This document shows positions 55,413 through 63,936 of a DNA stretch of 64,000 nucleotides, in pieces. Within the stretch, counting starts at the first letter, position 1. Every line of letters begins with the position of its first letter. Below the pieces are notes generated by a model. The model was not told where the DNA came from and ran no database searches. It saw only the letters and a list, made by a program, of their open reading frames with translations. The position numbers and the translations under genes were made by a program. Location: contig NZ_AJKI01000015.1 of assembly GCF_000259075.1 (NCBI RefSeq), positions 1 through 64,000 of the forward strand, written 5' to 3'. The stretch is from Marinilabilia salmonicolor JCM 21150. Its GTDB lineage: Bacteria > Bacteroidota > Bacteroidia > Bacteroidales > Marinilabiliaceae.

Positions 55413-55609
55413 GTAAAAATTAGCCGGTAGTTTTTAGTGAAGCAGTCAGTAGTTTAGATTTCAGTTCTTACACATAAAAAGATTGTCCAAAAAGTTACTG
55501 TATTTTTCGCATGAGCGCTTTGAGCCCTAGAATATCGCTCAAAAGGAGATATTTCAATACGTTGCCAATGACAGATTTATGGTTTAGGCTTCGACACAAT
55601 TAGAATTTA
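55413..55609. other. Spacer between the GH43 gene and its terminator
   Basis: The stretch has short AGTCAGTAG-type repeats (about 55424-55455) and an AAAAGATTGTCCAAAAAGTT segment that loosely resembles family 1 ends, but with no second end. I see no gene. Confidence 0.35.
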
Positions 55610-55668
55610 GCCACAGCAGTAGTGATGCATGAACAAAAATGGCATCACTGCTTCTGTGGCTTTATTTT
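55610..55668 (+). terminator. Terminator between GH43 and GH5 genes
   Basis: GCCACAG-CAGTAGTGATGC pairs with GCATCACTGCTTCTGTGGC with two weak positions, followed by TTTATTTTTA. It would separate transcription of the two glycoside hydrolase genes. Confidence 0.7.
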
Positions 55669-55757
55669 TATTCTCATAAAAAACAATTCCCTGCAAAGTA
55701 TGCCATTATTGACATTTGAAAAACAATGGATTTAATTTTTTCTCCTATTTTCGCAAT

Positions 55758-56771
55758 ATGAAGAAAAAACGCACCACCATACTCATTTTCCTGGCCATTG
55801 CCATGATTCTCTATTTCACCAATTCAGAATCGACGATGACGGTTAATGGCAGACACCTGTTTGATGCCAACGGAGAACAGGTTGTGCTCAGGGGTGTGAA
55901 TGAGATGTTTATCTGGTCGGATGATCCTACCGGAGATACACTGATGACTGAAATTGCTCAAACGGGTGCCAACTCAGTCCGCATTGTATGGCTTAGCAAT
56001 GAAGATGATTCCATCGCTACGGCAGAGAATCTTGATAAGGTAATTCAGAATGCCATTAATAATGGAATGTTCCCCATGCCTGAACTCCACGGGGCTACGG
56101 GTGATTTTGAAAAATTACAAAGTCAGGTTGATTATTGGCTGAAACCCAAAATTGTCAAAGTTCTCCGGAAACATGAGCCCTATTTGTTATTGAATATTGC
56201 CAACGAATGTGGTGGACACGATGTGAAAGCACCTGAATTTCTGGAAGGTTACAAAACAGCAATCTCACGAATCAGGAAAACCGGTCTCCGTTGTCCACTG
56301 GTCATCGATGCCTCCGGATGGGGACAGGATATTGACATTCTCATGGAAACCGGTCCGGAACTTCTTAAACACGATCCCGAAACCAATTTGCTTTTCTCTG
56401 TCCATATCTGGTGGCCTGCAGATCATGGATCTACAGAAAGAATAAAAACAGGACTGCAAAAAGCGGTGGATATGGATCTCCCATTGATTGTAGGTGAATT
56501 TGCTCCTATGGGCGTTGGGTGTAAAGAATGGATTGATTACGAAACCATCATGAAAGAATGTCAAAAGCACCAAATCGGTTGGCTGGCGTGGTCGTGGGGA
56601 GATGTCCGCAATGGAGATTGTTCGCTGATGGACATGACCCGCGGCGAAAAACGCGGCACCTATGAAGGATTGACCGACTGGGGGCTTGAAGCAACTGTCA
56701 CCCTCCCAATGAGTATTCAAAACACCTCGGTAAGGACAGAGTTTTTGAAAGATAAGATGAGTGGAAATTAG
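55758..56771 (+). CDS. Family 5 glycoside hydrolase, membrane-anchored
   Basis: The 337-residue protein begins at the ATG of 55758; the frame extends upstream only to a TTG. The N-terminus is a membrane anchor (TTILIFLAIAMILYFT). The GH5 TIM barrel has the opening MTVNGRHLFDANGEQVVLRGVNEM, the acid/base Glu150 in NIANECGG and the nucleophile Glu247 in PLIVGEFAPMG. It could be a mannanase or endoglucanase; the opening recalls mannanase-type subfamilies, but this was not checked. It pairs with GH43 in a small polysaccharide block. Confidence 0.9.
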   Translation: MKKKRTTILIFLAIAMILYFTNSESTMTVNGRHLFDANGEQVVLRGVNEMFIWSDDPTGDTLMTEIAQTGANSVRIVWLSNEDDSIATAENLDKVIQNAINNGMFPMPELHGATGDFEKLQSQVDYWLKPKIVKVLRKHEPYLLLNIANECGGHDVKAPEFLEGYKTAISRIRKTGLRCPLVIDASGWGQDIDILMETGPELLKHDPETNLLFSVHIWWPADHGSTERIKTGLQKAVDMDLPLIVGEFAPMGVGCKEWIDYETIMKECQKHQIGWLAWSWGDVRNGDCSLMDMTRGEKRGTYEGLTDWGLEATVTLPMSIQNTSVRTEFLKDKMSGN

Positions 56772-56908
56772 TCAGTAGCTTCTAGTCAGTCTTGGAATTT
56801 CCGAATCCACATGGCAATAACACCCATTAACCAAAGGAAAAAGACACGGCAATAATGATATTTTTTTAAGTCCCCCCGATGGGGATTCAGAGGGTTTTCC
56901 AACTGGCT

Positions 56909-58147
56909 TTACTTCTTGCAATCAATTTTGTAAATAAACCAAACCGATATCAGCGAAAAAAAGAGAAATATCCCAACAAAAGTGGTGAAGCCCAGTTGGT
57001 CAATAATCCATCCTCCCAACAATGGGAAAAGCACCGGCAAAACATTTCCTGCGCCGGTGATGCCCGCATACAGAACCCGGTTTTCTTTTCCTGATACTTC
57101 GAGTAACACTCCATTCATAGTAATGTTGAAAAGAGAAAAAACAACTCCGCCAATCAGGAATACAAAATATAGTGAAGACAAATCTTTACTAAGCAGTGTT
57201 AGTACTGCCATCAAAACTGATAACACCACATTTCCATAAAGCATGTAATTGTAACGCATCTTCTTGGCCACTGCGGCTACCACGAGACTGACCACCACCA
57301 TTCCTATTACTTTATACAACAGAAAATCACCCGTGGAGCCACTTCCGGCATTTAGATAATCTTTTCCGTACAGCACAACAAAAGGCAGGAAAGAGACTGA
57401 AATACCCTGCGTGTTGATAAATCCCAAAAAATGCACCAGCCTTTTGTTCTCTTTCATCTCCCTACGCATAACCGAAAAGAAGTTGAAAGTTCCTTTGATC
57501 CGGAGTCTGGAGGCAATCTCCTCTCTGATTGACCAAAACCCAATGGATGCCAGCAACAGGAAAAATCCACCGGACAAAAACATGTAGGCATAATTTACAG
57601 GATAACTTTCAGAAGCAAGTACCTGCCGGGCCACATAGGCCGAAATGAGCACAATAGCTCCGGACAAAACCTGCCGGGCAGAAAAAAAACTCTTTCGCTT
57701 CTCTTCCAGCAAAGATTTGCCGATGATATCCATATAACTGACATTGGCAAAGGAGCCCCCCAAAGCAAATACTGAAATAAAGAAGAAAATCAGCCATAAA
57801 ACCCAATTAGCATCACCGGCCTGCATAAAAAAGATTATCCCTCCCAGAGCTCCGATAGAAAGAATTCTGGAATTAATCCCCAGCAATAAAAACTTCTTCT
57901 TAAATGGCTGATTGCTGATGTATGGAGCAAAAAATAACTGGGCAAAACGGGTTCCTCCCAACAAGATAGCAGTCATTATCCCCACATGAAGAGAGGTTCC
58001 ACCCGACTCAATCAGCATGGCCGGCAAAACCGTATCCACATCCATGAAATTTTTTGCAAAGGCCAGCAGAGATGCATGCCACAAAAAAGCATAAAAGTTT
58101 CGTTGTGAAGATGCCGGAGAGATGGTTTCGGACCGGGAAGCGCTCAT
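56909..58147 (-). CDS. Major facilitator superfamily transporter
   Basis: The 412-residue protein has about twelve hydrophobic segments and the MFS pattern, with SNQPFKKKFLLLGINSRILSIGALGGIIFFM as a loop-helix unit and a central charged loop near residues 200-230 (REEIASRLRIKGTFNFFSVMRREMKENKRL). It lies convergent to the GH5 gene across a 137-bp gap (with a CCCC-CGAT-GGGG hairpin near 56876), so uptake of sugars released by the glycoside hydrolases is plausible but only by location. Confidence 0.8.
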   Translation of the reverse strand: MSASRSETISPASSQRNFYAFLWHASLLAFAKNFMDVDTVLPAMLIESGGTSLHVGIMTAILLGGTRFAQLFFAPYISNQPFKKKFLLLGINSRILSIGALGGIIFFMQAGDANWVLWLIFFFISVFALGGSFANVSYMDIIGKSLLEEKRKSFFSARQVLSGAIVLISAYVARQVLASESYPVNYAYMFLSGGFFLLLASIGFWSIREEIASRLRIKGTFNFFSVMRREMKENKRLVHFLGFINTQGISVSFLPFVVLYGKDYLNAGSGSTGDFLLYKVIGMVVVSLVVAAVAKKMRYNYMLYGNVVLSVLMAVLTLLSKDLSSLYFVFLIGGVVFSLFNITMNGVLLEVSGKENRVLYAGITGAGNVLPVLFPLLGGWIIDQLGFTTFVGIFLFFSLISVWFIYKIDCKK

Positions 58148-58353
58148 TGATTCTTTTTTTCGATTTATTACTCTGAGTATTGGTTAACAAAACGTTTGAC
58201 CGGTTTATTTGTTTTAACGTAATTAAGAAGGTATTTTTAACAGACGATTGTTTAAAAATTAATCATTAAAAGCAACCATTTTAAAATTACAAGTCTTACA
58301 TTCGTAAACAACCCCTGTTTGCACAAACCATTGTTTTTTTAAAACGCAAAATT

Positions 58354-59148
58354 ATGAAAATCTCAAAACTATTGCTTTTTGCCACTGTTTCCGTATTGAC
58401 TTATACCAATTGCTCTCATAAAACCTCAGGGAAAATTTCTTCAGATAATCCGACCAGGGATGAAACTAAAGACATCAGCGGAGTCTATGCAGGCCTGCTT
58501 CCCTGTGCCGACTGCCCCGGGATAGAAACAACCCTGACCATCAACCCTGATAATTCATTCGAAATTTCACAGGTTTACATTGACCGGGACAGTGTCCCAT
58601 TTATCTCCTCTGGCCAAATAACAAAAGGAGACAAAGATAACATCTGGGTATTTAAAAACAGGTACAACGAAACTTTTTACCAATTTGAAGACTCTGTAAT
58701 GATTATGCTCAACAAGGATAAGGAACGCATCAAGGGGCTATTGGAAGAGCATTATATCCTGAAGAAAAAGGAAGATGATCTAAAAAATGATTTGATGGTG
58801 ACACTTACGGGCAAAAAATGGATCTTAACAAAAATAGAAGGGCTGGATACCCTCCCTGAAATTGAAGCCCGCGAACCACACCTCATTTTCGATGCCGAAG
58901 AACAGCGCATTCACGGATTTGCCGGATGCAACTCTTTTTTTGGGCAATTTCAGTTCAACGCAGATGACAAAGTAAGTTTTAAAAACATTGCTTCTACCAA
59001 AATGTACTGTGCGCACACAATGGATTTGGAAACAGCTTTTCTCAAAGCCCTTAATGATTGCAAGGAATTATCCATCACCGGCAATAAAATGGAATTACAA
59101 AACGTAGAAGGGCAGACCATTGCAGTTTTCGAAGGCTTAGACTTGTAG
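58354..59148 (+). CDS. Lipoprotein with NlpE-like and META domains
   Basis: The 264-residue protein has a lipobox (TVSVLTYTNC, Cys20). Residues about 43-135 resemble the N-terminal domain of NlpE (ISGVYAGLLPCADCPGIETTLTINPDNSFEISQVY), with the CADC metal-site-like motif. Residues about 150-262 are a META/HslJ domain (LTGKKWILTKIEG...FAGCNSFFGQF...IASTKMYCAHTMDLETAF). NlpE is a copper and surface-stress lipoprotein in E. coli. The gene converges on the Crp/Fnr gene with 21 bp between stops. Confidence 0.88.
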   Translation: MKISKLLLFATVSVLTYTNCSHKTSGKISSDNPTRDETKDISGVYAGLLPCADCPGIETTLTINPDNSFEISQVYIDRDSVPFISSGQITKGDKDNIWVFKNRYNETFYQFEDSVMIMLNKDKERIKGLLEEHYILKKKEDDLKNDLMVTLTGKKWILTKIEGLDTLPEIEAREPHLIFDAEEQRIHGFAGCNSFFGQFQFNADDKVSFKNIASTKMYCAHTMDLETAFLKALNDCKELSITGNKMELQNVEGQTIAVFEGLDL

Positions 59149-59169
59149 CCATCTGTGCATTTTGGGAGA

Positions 59170-59841
59170 TCACTCGTTATCTTCCAACAAAGCTTCACGG
59201 TCGATAATGGTCACAGCCCTGCCATTGGCCTCGATAATCCCCCTATGGTGAAGATCCCTTAAGGTGCGGCTAAGGGAAGGCCGTGCAACTCCAAAGAGTT
59301 CTGCCAATTCTTCCTGACTCCTGGGAATATTGATTTTACCGTTTTGTTGCTGATTACGATCCAGTTCCATGAGGTAATGGGCCAGCTTACCCTTGAGGGT
59401 CTTAAAAGAAAGGAAACGCAGTTTGCCGGAAATAAACTGAGCCCGGTTGGATACTGCGTTCAGAAAATTGGTCAGAAACACCTCACTGATCTGCATGAGT
59501 GTCACTACCGATGGTTTGGGGATTACGATGAGTTCAGTGTATTCGGTTGCACTGACTGTAACAGGATAACGGTTGTTTTGCCCAAACAAAAATGCCACAG
59601 CCAATGGCCGTGGTGGGGGAATGTCTTCAATTTTCAACACCCGTCCGGAATAATCAATCATCTCTCCCTTCACATTTCCTTTAAATACAATTTGTAACGA
59701 ACGGCACTCCTCTCCCGCCGATGCAATCAGTTCACCTTTGGCATAACTGCGAACCTGATATACAATCCGAGAAAAGATTTTTTTTATCTCTTCTTCTGTT
59801 AATCCTGAAAAAAGAGGCGATTTGGATAGTAATTGATACAT
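59170..59841 (-). CDS. Crp/Fnr-family transcription regulator, probably HcpR-like
   Basis: The 223-residue protein has an N-terminal cyclic-nucleotide-binding fold (VRSYAKGELIASAGEECRSLQIVFKGNVKG and later IEDIPPPRPLAVAFLFGQ) and a C-terminal HTH of Crp type (RSQEELAELFGVARPSLSRTLRDLHHRGIIE, about 178-208). It has no Fnr-type N-terminal Cys cluster. A consensus-like TGTAAC palindrome lies 1 kb away at the ferredoxin-hcp operon, and NO/nitrite genes follow, so control of that operon (as HcpR does in other anaerobes) is likely. Its own promoter lies within 59842-60171, where no box is clear. Confidence 0.85.
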   Translation of the reverse strand: MYQLLSKSPLFSGLTEEEIKKIFSRIVYQVRSYAKGELIASAGEECRSLQIVFKGNVKGEMIDYSGRVLKIEDIPPPRPLAVAFLFGQNNRYPVTVSATEYTELIVIPKPSVVTLMQISEVFLTNFLNAVSNRAQFISGKLRFLSFKTLKGKLAHYLMELDRNQQQNGKINIPRSQEELAELFGVARPSLSRTLRDLHHRGIIEANGRAVTIIDREALLEDNE

Positions 59842-60171
59842 TTATTAGTGAATAGTTTTTAGTTTTTAGAAAATAGTTGATGACTACAAGGGATGGTTAG
59901 ATTTTTTGAGGTTAGTGACCAACAGTCAGAAGTTTAAGAGGCAGAAGGCAGAAGAATAAATATTGACCCAAAAGCCATCTTCCAACAGTCTAAAGAAAGT
60001 TTTGCCTGATAAGCAAAGACCTAACTGCATGCTATAATATTTTGATATAAGACAACTTACAACTCGAGTTATATAATAGAAAAAATCGTATAACATTGAC
60101 ATTCAATTTTTATCAAAACATTCGTTTAAACTTAAAGAATAAATCTCCACAATCTTAAATTAGCAGTATAA
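59842..60171. other. Intergenic region between divergent Crp/Fnr side and GNAT gene
   Basis: This 330-bp segment has simple AGTTTTTAG and GGCAGAAGGCAGAAG runs (59930-59955), and a short AACTCGAGTT palindrome near 60062-60071. No coding frame is supported. Confidence 0.3.
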
Positions 60172-60576
60172 TCACTTCTTTACCTCGAATACAGATCCTA
60201 TCTTTTGAAACCCGACTTTTTCGTAATATGCATCCACATCGGACATCACATATACTGTCTGCCCCGGATACTCATCCATCAGGCACCCCATTAGTTTTCT
60301 TCCGATTTCATTACCCCGGTAAGCAGGTTTTACCAACAGATCGCACACATAAATATAGAAGCCGCAATCATCCAGCGACCTGGAATAGCCACATAAAACA
60401 TCGTTTTGATAAGCCACAAAAGTAATTGAGTTACCCAAAGCAAATTTATACCTCTCTGCCATTTTATCATCTGCATAATCCCAACCCTCTTCGTCTTTAA
60501 TCATTTGCATCAGTTCCGGTTCATCTATATCCTGCTGATATCTTTTTATTTCCAAATCATTCTTTTTCACAAACAT
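60172..60576 (-). CDS. GNAT-family N-acetyltransferase
   Basis: The 134-residue protein has the GNAT fold, with the acetyl-CoA loop PAYRGNEIGRKLMGCLMDEYPG (about 93-114: R/Q-x-x-G-x-G/A type) and VYVMSDVDAYYEKVGFQKIG near the end. It moves an acetyl group to an amine of unknown identity. It is a single-gene unit next to a repeat region and close to the nitrite-stress genes, though no link is shown. Confidence 0.85.
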   Translation of the reverse strand: MFVKKNDLEIKRYQQDIDEPELMQMIKDEEGWDYADDKMAERYKFALGNSITFVAYQNDVLCGYSRSLDDCGFYIYVCDLLVKPAYRGNEIGRKLMGCLMDEYPGQTVYVMSDVDAYYEKVGFQKIGSVFEVKK

Positions 60577-60843
60577 ACAGAACTTTAATCTCTTAATATT
60601 TCGAACAACAATTAAATGCTTGAAAAAAACCTGCCTCCCTGAACAACAAAATGAATCTTCAAAGCCCTGGTATTGAAATCCCAGGCATCAGCAGGTATCA
60701 TGCCTATGACGTTAAAGCTCCATAGGAGCGACCCATATTATAATCCTGGAATTTATTCCAGGGGATTCCAGTGATAACAAACAAAGCCCCGACAACAAAG
60801 CAGACCTCCCTTTGCAAAAAAAACATACAAAAAAACACTCAAA
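60577..60843. repeat. Intergenic palindromes upstream of the ferredoxin operon
   Basis: Three palindromes are seen: GCCCTGG...CCCAGGC around 60663-60685, GCTCC-CATA-GGAGC at 60716-60729, and a perfect CCTGGAAT-TT-ATTCCAGG at 60745-60762. The last type is a common Bacteroidetes intergenic motif by my memory, unchecked. No gene is supported. Confidence 0.5.
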
Positions 60844-60859
60844 TGTAACAAATGTTACA
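60844..60859. promoter_or_regulatory. Crp/Fnr-type operator upstream of the ferredoxin gene
   Basis: TGTAACA-AA-TGTTACA is a perfect 16-bp palindrome of the Crp/Fnr kind (TGTnACnnnnGTnACA). Its centre lies about 43 bases before the likely start of transcription, if TTTATTTG at 60881-60888 is the -7 box, which is the position for class II activation. The site is 61 bp before the ATG. Confidence 0.7.
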
Positions 60860-60919
60860 AACAAAGGAGTGAAATGTCCTTTTATTTGCATCAGAAAACA
60901 GAAATAACAGACAAAGAAT

Positions 60920-61798
60920 ATGATCAGAGAAGTTGTAAAAATAGATGAAGAGTTGTGCGATGGTTGCGGTAATTGCATCCCCAACTGCCACGAGGGAGCA
61001 TTGCAAATGATTGACGGAAAAGCCCGCCTGGTTAGTGACCTTTTATGCGACGGGCTTGGTGCCTGCATCGGTCATTGTCCGCAGGGAGCTATCACCATTG
61101 AAAAGCGTGAGGCTGAACCCTACGACGAAGTGAAAGCCCTTCAGCTTATTATCCCCAAAGGGAAAAATACGGTTGTAGCGCATCTAAAGCACTTAAGAGA
61201 TCACAACGAAACAAAATACATGAAAGAGGCGGTGGAATATATGAGGGCAAATAAACCCTCACTCCCATTCGACTTGAATGAAGTCATTCGGGAAATGCAC
61301 CGTCCAAAAATCGGTATGATGCAACAGGCAGCGGCACCGGGATGCCCGGGATCACAATCAAGAACCATTTCAAGAGAACCGGTTCAACCATCTGCCTCCT
61401 CTACCGAGCAGACCCCATCGGAATTGCGTCAATGGCCGGTACAAATGCACCTGATCAATCCTGCCGCGGGATATTTTAAGGGAAGCGACATGGTTTTAGC
61501 TGCTGATTGCGTGGCCTTTGCAATGGGAAATTTCCATAGTAAATTGCTTAAAGGAAAAACACTGGCAATTGCCTGTCCAAAACTTGATCAGGGGATGGAA
61601 ATATATATGGAAAAAATTACCAGGCTTATCAATGAGGCAAGGATCAATACACTAACAGTTGTGATGATGGAAGTCCCCTGTTGCGGCGGTTTACTTCAAA
61701 TTGTGCAACGGGCAGCGACACAGGCTTCACGAAAAGTTCCCATTAAAATGATGGTGATATCTGTGGAAGGAGAAGTTCTGAAAGAAGAGTGGGTGTGA
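60920..61798 (+). CDS. Ferredoxin-like 4Fe-4S protein linked to hcp
   Basis: The 292-residue protein starts with two ferredoxin motifs. The first is complete (Cys13, Cys16, Cys19, Cys23). In the second the usual second Cys is Leu46, leaving Cys43, Cys49 and Cys53, so a [3Fe-4S] or an unusual cluster is possible. The C-terminal two thirds is a conserved domain of unknown role with a PCCGG motif near 252-256. Genes of this kind are found beside hcp, and it may pass electrons to Hcp. It is under the TGTAAC palindrome and 176 bp before hcp. Confidence 0.82.
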   Translation: MIREVVKIDEELCDGCGNCIPNCHEGALQMIDGKARLVSDLLCDGLGACIGHCPQGAITIEKREAEPYDEVKALQLIIPKGKNTVVAHLKHLRDHNETKYMKEAVEYMRANKPSLPFDLNEVIREMHRPKIGMMQQAAAPGCPGSQSRTISREPVQPSASSTEQTPSELRQWPVQMHLINPAAGYFKGSDMVLAADCVAFAMGNFHSKLLKGKTLAIACPKLDQGMEIYMEKITRLINEARINTLTVVMMEVPCCGGLLQIVQRAATQASRKVPIKMMVISVEGEVLKEEWV

Positions 61799-61802
61799 AA
61801 CA

Positions 61803-61915
61803 ATGATCAGTTATCAAGGATCAATTATCAATGATCAGTTATCAATGATCAATTACCAATGATCAATTATCAATGAACAGTTATCAATGAATAGTTTATC
61901 AGTAATCAGTTATTA
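61803..61915. repeat. Tandem repeat: eight units of 14-15 bp
   Basis: Units of the form ATGATCARTTATCA follow one another: six that match closely (61803-61886), one of 15 bp (61887-61901) and one looser (61902-61915). It lies in the gap between the ferredoxin and hcp genes. Its AT-rich repeated form could change length by slippage. I do not see a regulator site within it. Confidence 0.75.
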
Positions 61916-61974
61916 TTTTGTAATTAAACAACTGGCTACTGACTAAAACACTAATCACTATAAACTTACTTATT

Positions 61975-63609
61975 ATGAGCATGTTTTGTTATCAATGTCA
62001 GGAGGCAGCCAAGGGAACCGGTTGCGAAATTAAAGGTGTTTGCGGAAAAACTTCCGATGTAGCCAATCTTCAGGATCTCCTTCTTTTTGTAACCAAAGGA
62101 GTTGCGTGGTGGAGCCAGAAAGCCGATGAGGCAGGAGTCATTAATCCGGTAGCTGAAAAGTACATCATCGACTCGATGTTCATTACCATCACCAATGCCA
62201 ATTTCGATCGCAATAAGATTATTGCTCAAATCAAAAAGGGCTTCGAAGTCCAGGATTCATTGGCCGAAAAACTGGGGAAAACCCCTGAAAACACTCCCGA
62301 GTGTGCCATCTGGAGAACTGACTCGGAAGAGGCCATGGAAGAAAAAAGCACCAGTGTTGGTGTGCTCAGTCACAAAAACGAGGACATTCGTTCTCTGAAA
62401 GAATTGCTCACTTATGGCATGAAAGGTATGGCGGCGTATGCGGAGCATGCTCACAACCTGGGATACCACAATGCCGAGGTAAATGCTTTCATGAAAAAAG
62501 GACTCGTTGCCACCGTTGATGAAACACTGGGAGTAGATGAACTGCTACCCCTGGTTCTGGAATGTGGAAAATACGGTGTCGAAGTAATGTCGCTACTAGA
62601 CAAAGCTAACACAGAGAGCTATGGTCATCCCGAAATCACATCCGTTAACCTGGGCGTTGGCAAAAACCCCGGAATCCTGGTAAGCGGACACGACCTCAAA
62701 GACTTCGAGGAATTGTTGAAACAGACTGAAGGAACAGGCATTGACATCTATACGCATAGTGAAATGCTTCCGGCCAATTACTATCCGGCATTTAAGAAAT
62801 ACAAACACTTCATTGGTAACTATGGAAATTCCTGGTGGGCACAAACCAAAGAATTTGAAAGTTTCAACGGTCCGGTATTGCTGACCACCAACTGTTTGGT
62901 ACCCCCCAAAGAAAGCTACAAAGACCGTGTTTACACAACTGGTGCTGCTGGTTTTGACGGATGCACACATATTCCAGAGCGTAAAGACGATCAGCCCAAA
63001 GACTTTTCGGTACTCATTGAGCATGCCAGAAAGTGCGAAGCTCCTATTGAAATTGAAACAGGTGAAATCGTTGGTGGATTTGCCCACAATCAGGTAATGG
63101 CCCTGGCCGACAAAGTAGTGGATGCGGTAAAATCCGGAGCCATTAAGAAGTTTGTGGTAATGGCCGGATGCGACGGACGCGTAAGTTCACGCAGCTACTA
63201 TACCGATTTTGCCCAGGAGCTGCCGGAAGATTCAGTTATTCTCACCGCCGGCTGTGCCAAATACCGTTACAATAAGCTTCAGCTGGGTGATATCGGCGGA
63301 ATTCCAAGAATTCTGGATGCCGGTCAATGTAATGACTCCTACTCTCTGGCAGTTATTGCACTGAAATTGAAGGAAGTATTCGGTCTTGATGACATCAACG
63401 AGTTGCCCATCGTTTACAACATTGCCTGGTATGAGCAAAAAGCCGTAATTGTATTGCTGGCACTGCTCTCTTTGGGCGTGAAAAATATCCACCTGGGACC
63501 AACACTGCCTGCATTCCTTTCGCCCAATGTGGCAAAAGTTCTCGTCGAACAATTTGGAATCGGAAGCATCTCCACCGTAGAAAAAGATATGGCAGAAATG
63601 ATGGCTTAA
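61975..63609 (+). CDS. hcp: Hybrid cluster protein (hydroxylamine reductase)
   Basis: The 544-residue protein has the N-terminal cluster ligands Cys5, Cys8, Cys17 and Cys23 (C-x2-C-x8-C-x5-C), the spacing of class I Hcp with a [4Fe-4S] cluster, as in Desulfovibrio. The hybrid cluster ligands are in the [23 protein letters not shown] and [14 protein letters not shown] regions. Hcp reduces NO or hydroxylamine in anaerobes. It follows the ferredoxin gene, with a tandem repeat between, and ends at a strong terminator. Confidence 0.95.
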   Translation: MSMFCYQCQEAAKGTGCEIKGVCGKTSDVANLQDLLLFVTKGVAWWSQKADEAGVINPVAEKYIIDSMFITITNANFDRNKIIAQIKKGFEVQDSLAEKLGKTPENTPECAIWRTDSEEAMEEKSTSVGVLSHKNEDIRSLKELLTYGMKGMAAYAEHAHNLGYHNAEVNAFMKKGLVATVDETLGVDELLPLVLECGKYGVEVMSLLDKANTESYGHPEITSVNLGVGKNPGILVSGHDLKDFEELLKQTEGTGIDIYTHSEMLPANYYPAFKKYKHFIGNYGNSWWAQTKEFESFNGPVLLTTNCLVPPKESYKDRVYTTGAAGFDGCTHIPERKDDQPKDFSVLIEHARKCEAPIEIETGEIVGGFAHNQVMALADKVVDAVKSGAIKKFVVMAGCDGRVSSRSYYTDFAQELPEDSVILTAGCAKYRYNKLQLGDIGGIPRILDAGQCNDSYSLAVIALKLKEVFGLDDINELPIVYNIAWYEQKAVIVLLALLSLGVKNIHLGPTLPAFLSPNVAKVLVEQFGIGSISTVEKDMAEMMA

Positions 63610-63640
63610 AATACCAGGAACAGGGTTGATTTCTGACACT

Positions 63641-63676
63641 AAAACGGGCGGTTTTTCAATCGCCCGTTTTTTTTTG
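63641..63676 (+). terminator. Terminator after hcp
   Basis: AAAACGGGCG (63641-63650) pairs with CGCCCGTTTT (63661-63670), followed by more T residues. It lies 31 bp after the stop codon. A second hairpin, CGTGCGATTT-CC-AAATCGCACG (63685-63706), follows and is a palindrome of the intergenic type. Confidence 0.85.
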
Positions 63677-63706
63677 TATAAGGACGTGCGATTTCCAAAT
63701 CGCACG

Positions 63707-63936
63707 ATAAAGCATTACCAGACAACATCAGGAAACCGTTAGTCACACTCTACATCAACTCGATAGAAATGATGTTTGCAGGAACACAATTATGCCTAGC
63801 AATTAAGACTAATTACAAATTACTCAAAAAGTGTAAAAAACATTTAAAACCGGCATGTGTTTTTTGTATTTTTAATACAGAAAAAAAGAGGTAATTCATT
63901 GCCTGAATCCTAAAAACAAATAATAACAACCGGACT
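63707..63936. other. Leader region of the gene at the right edge
   Basis: This stretch before the 63937 ATG has an AT-rich section with TTTTTTGTATTTTTAA near 63856-63875. A promoter box is likely there but not firm. No palindrome of the TGTAAC type was found. Confidence 0.35.

Noticed and set aside
55470-55560. A sixth family 1 copy after the GH43 gene
   Set aside because: Only GATTGTCCAAAAAGTT is alike; no second end or target duplication is present.
61801-61974. CRISPR array
   Set aside because: The units are contiguous and 14 bp long with no spacers, so this is a simple tandem repeat.
61900-61974. A second TGTAAC operator right before hcp
   Set aside because: The phrase TTTTGTAATTAAACAAC lacks the second half-site.
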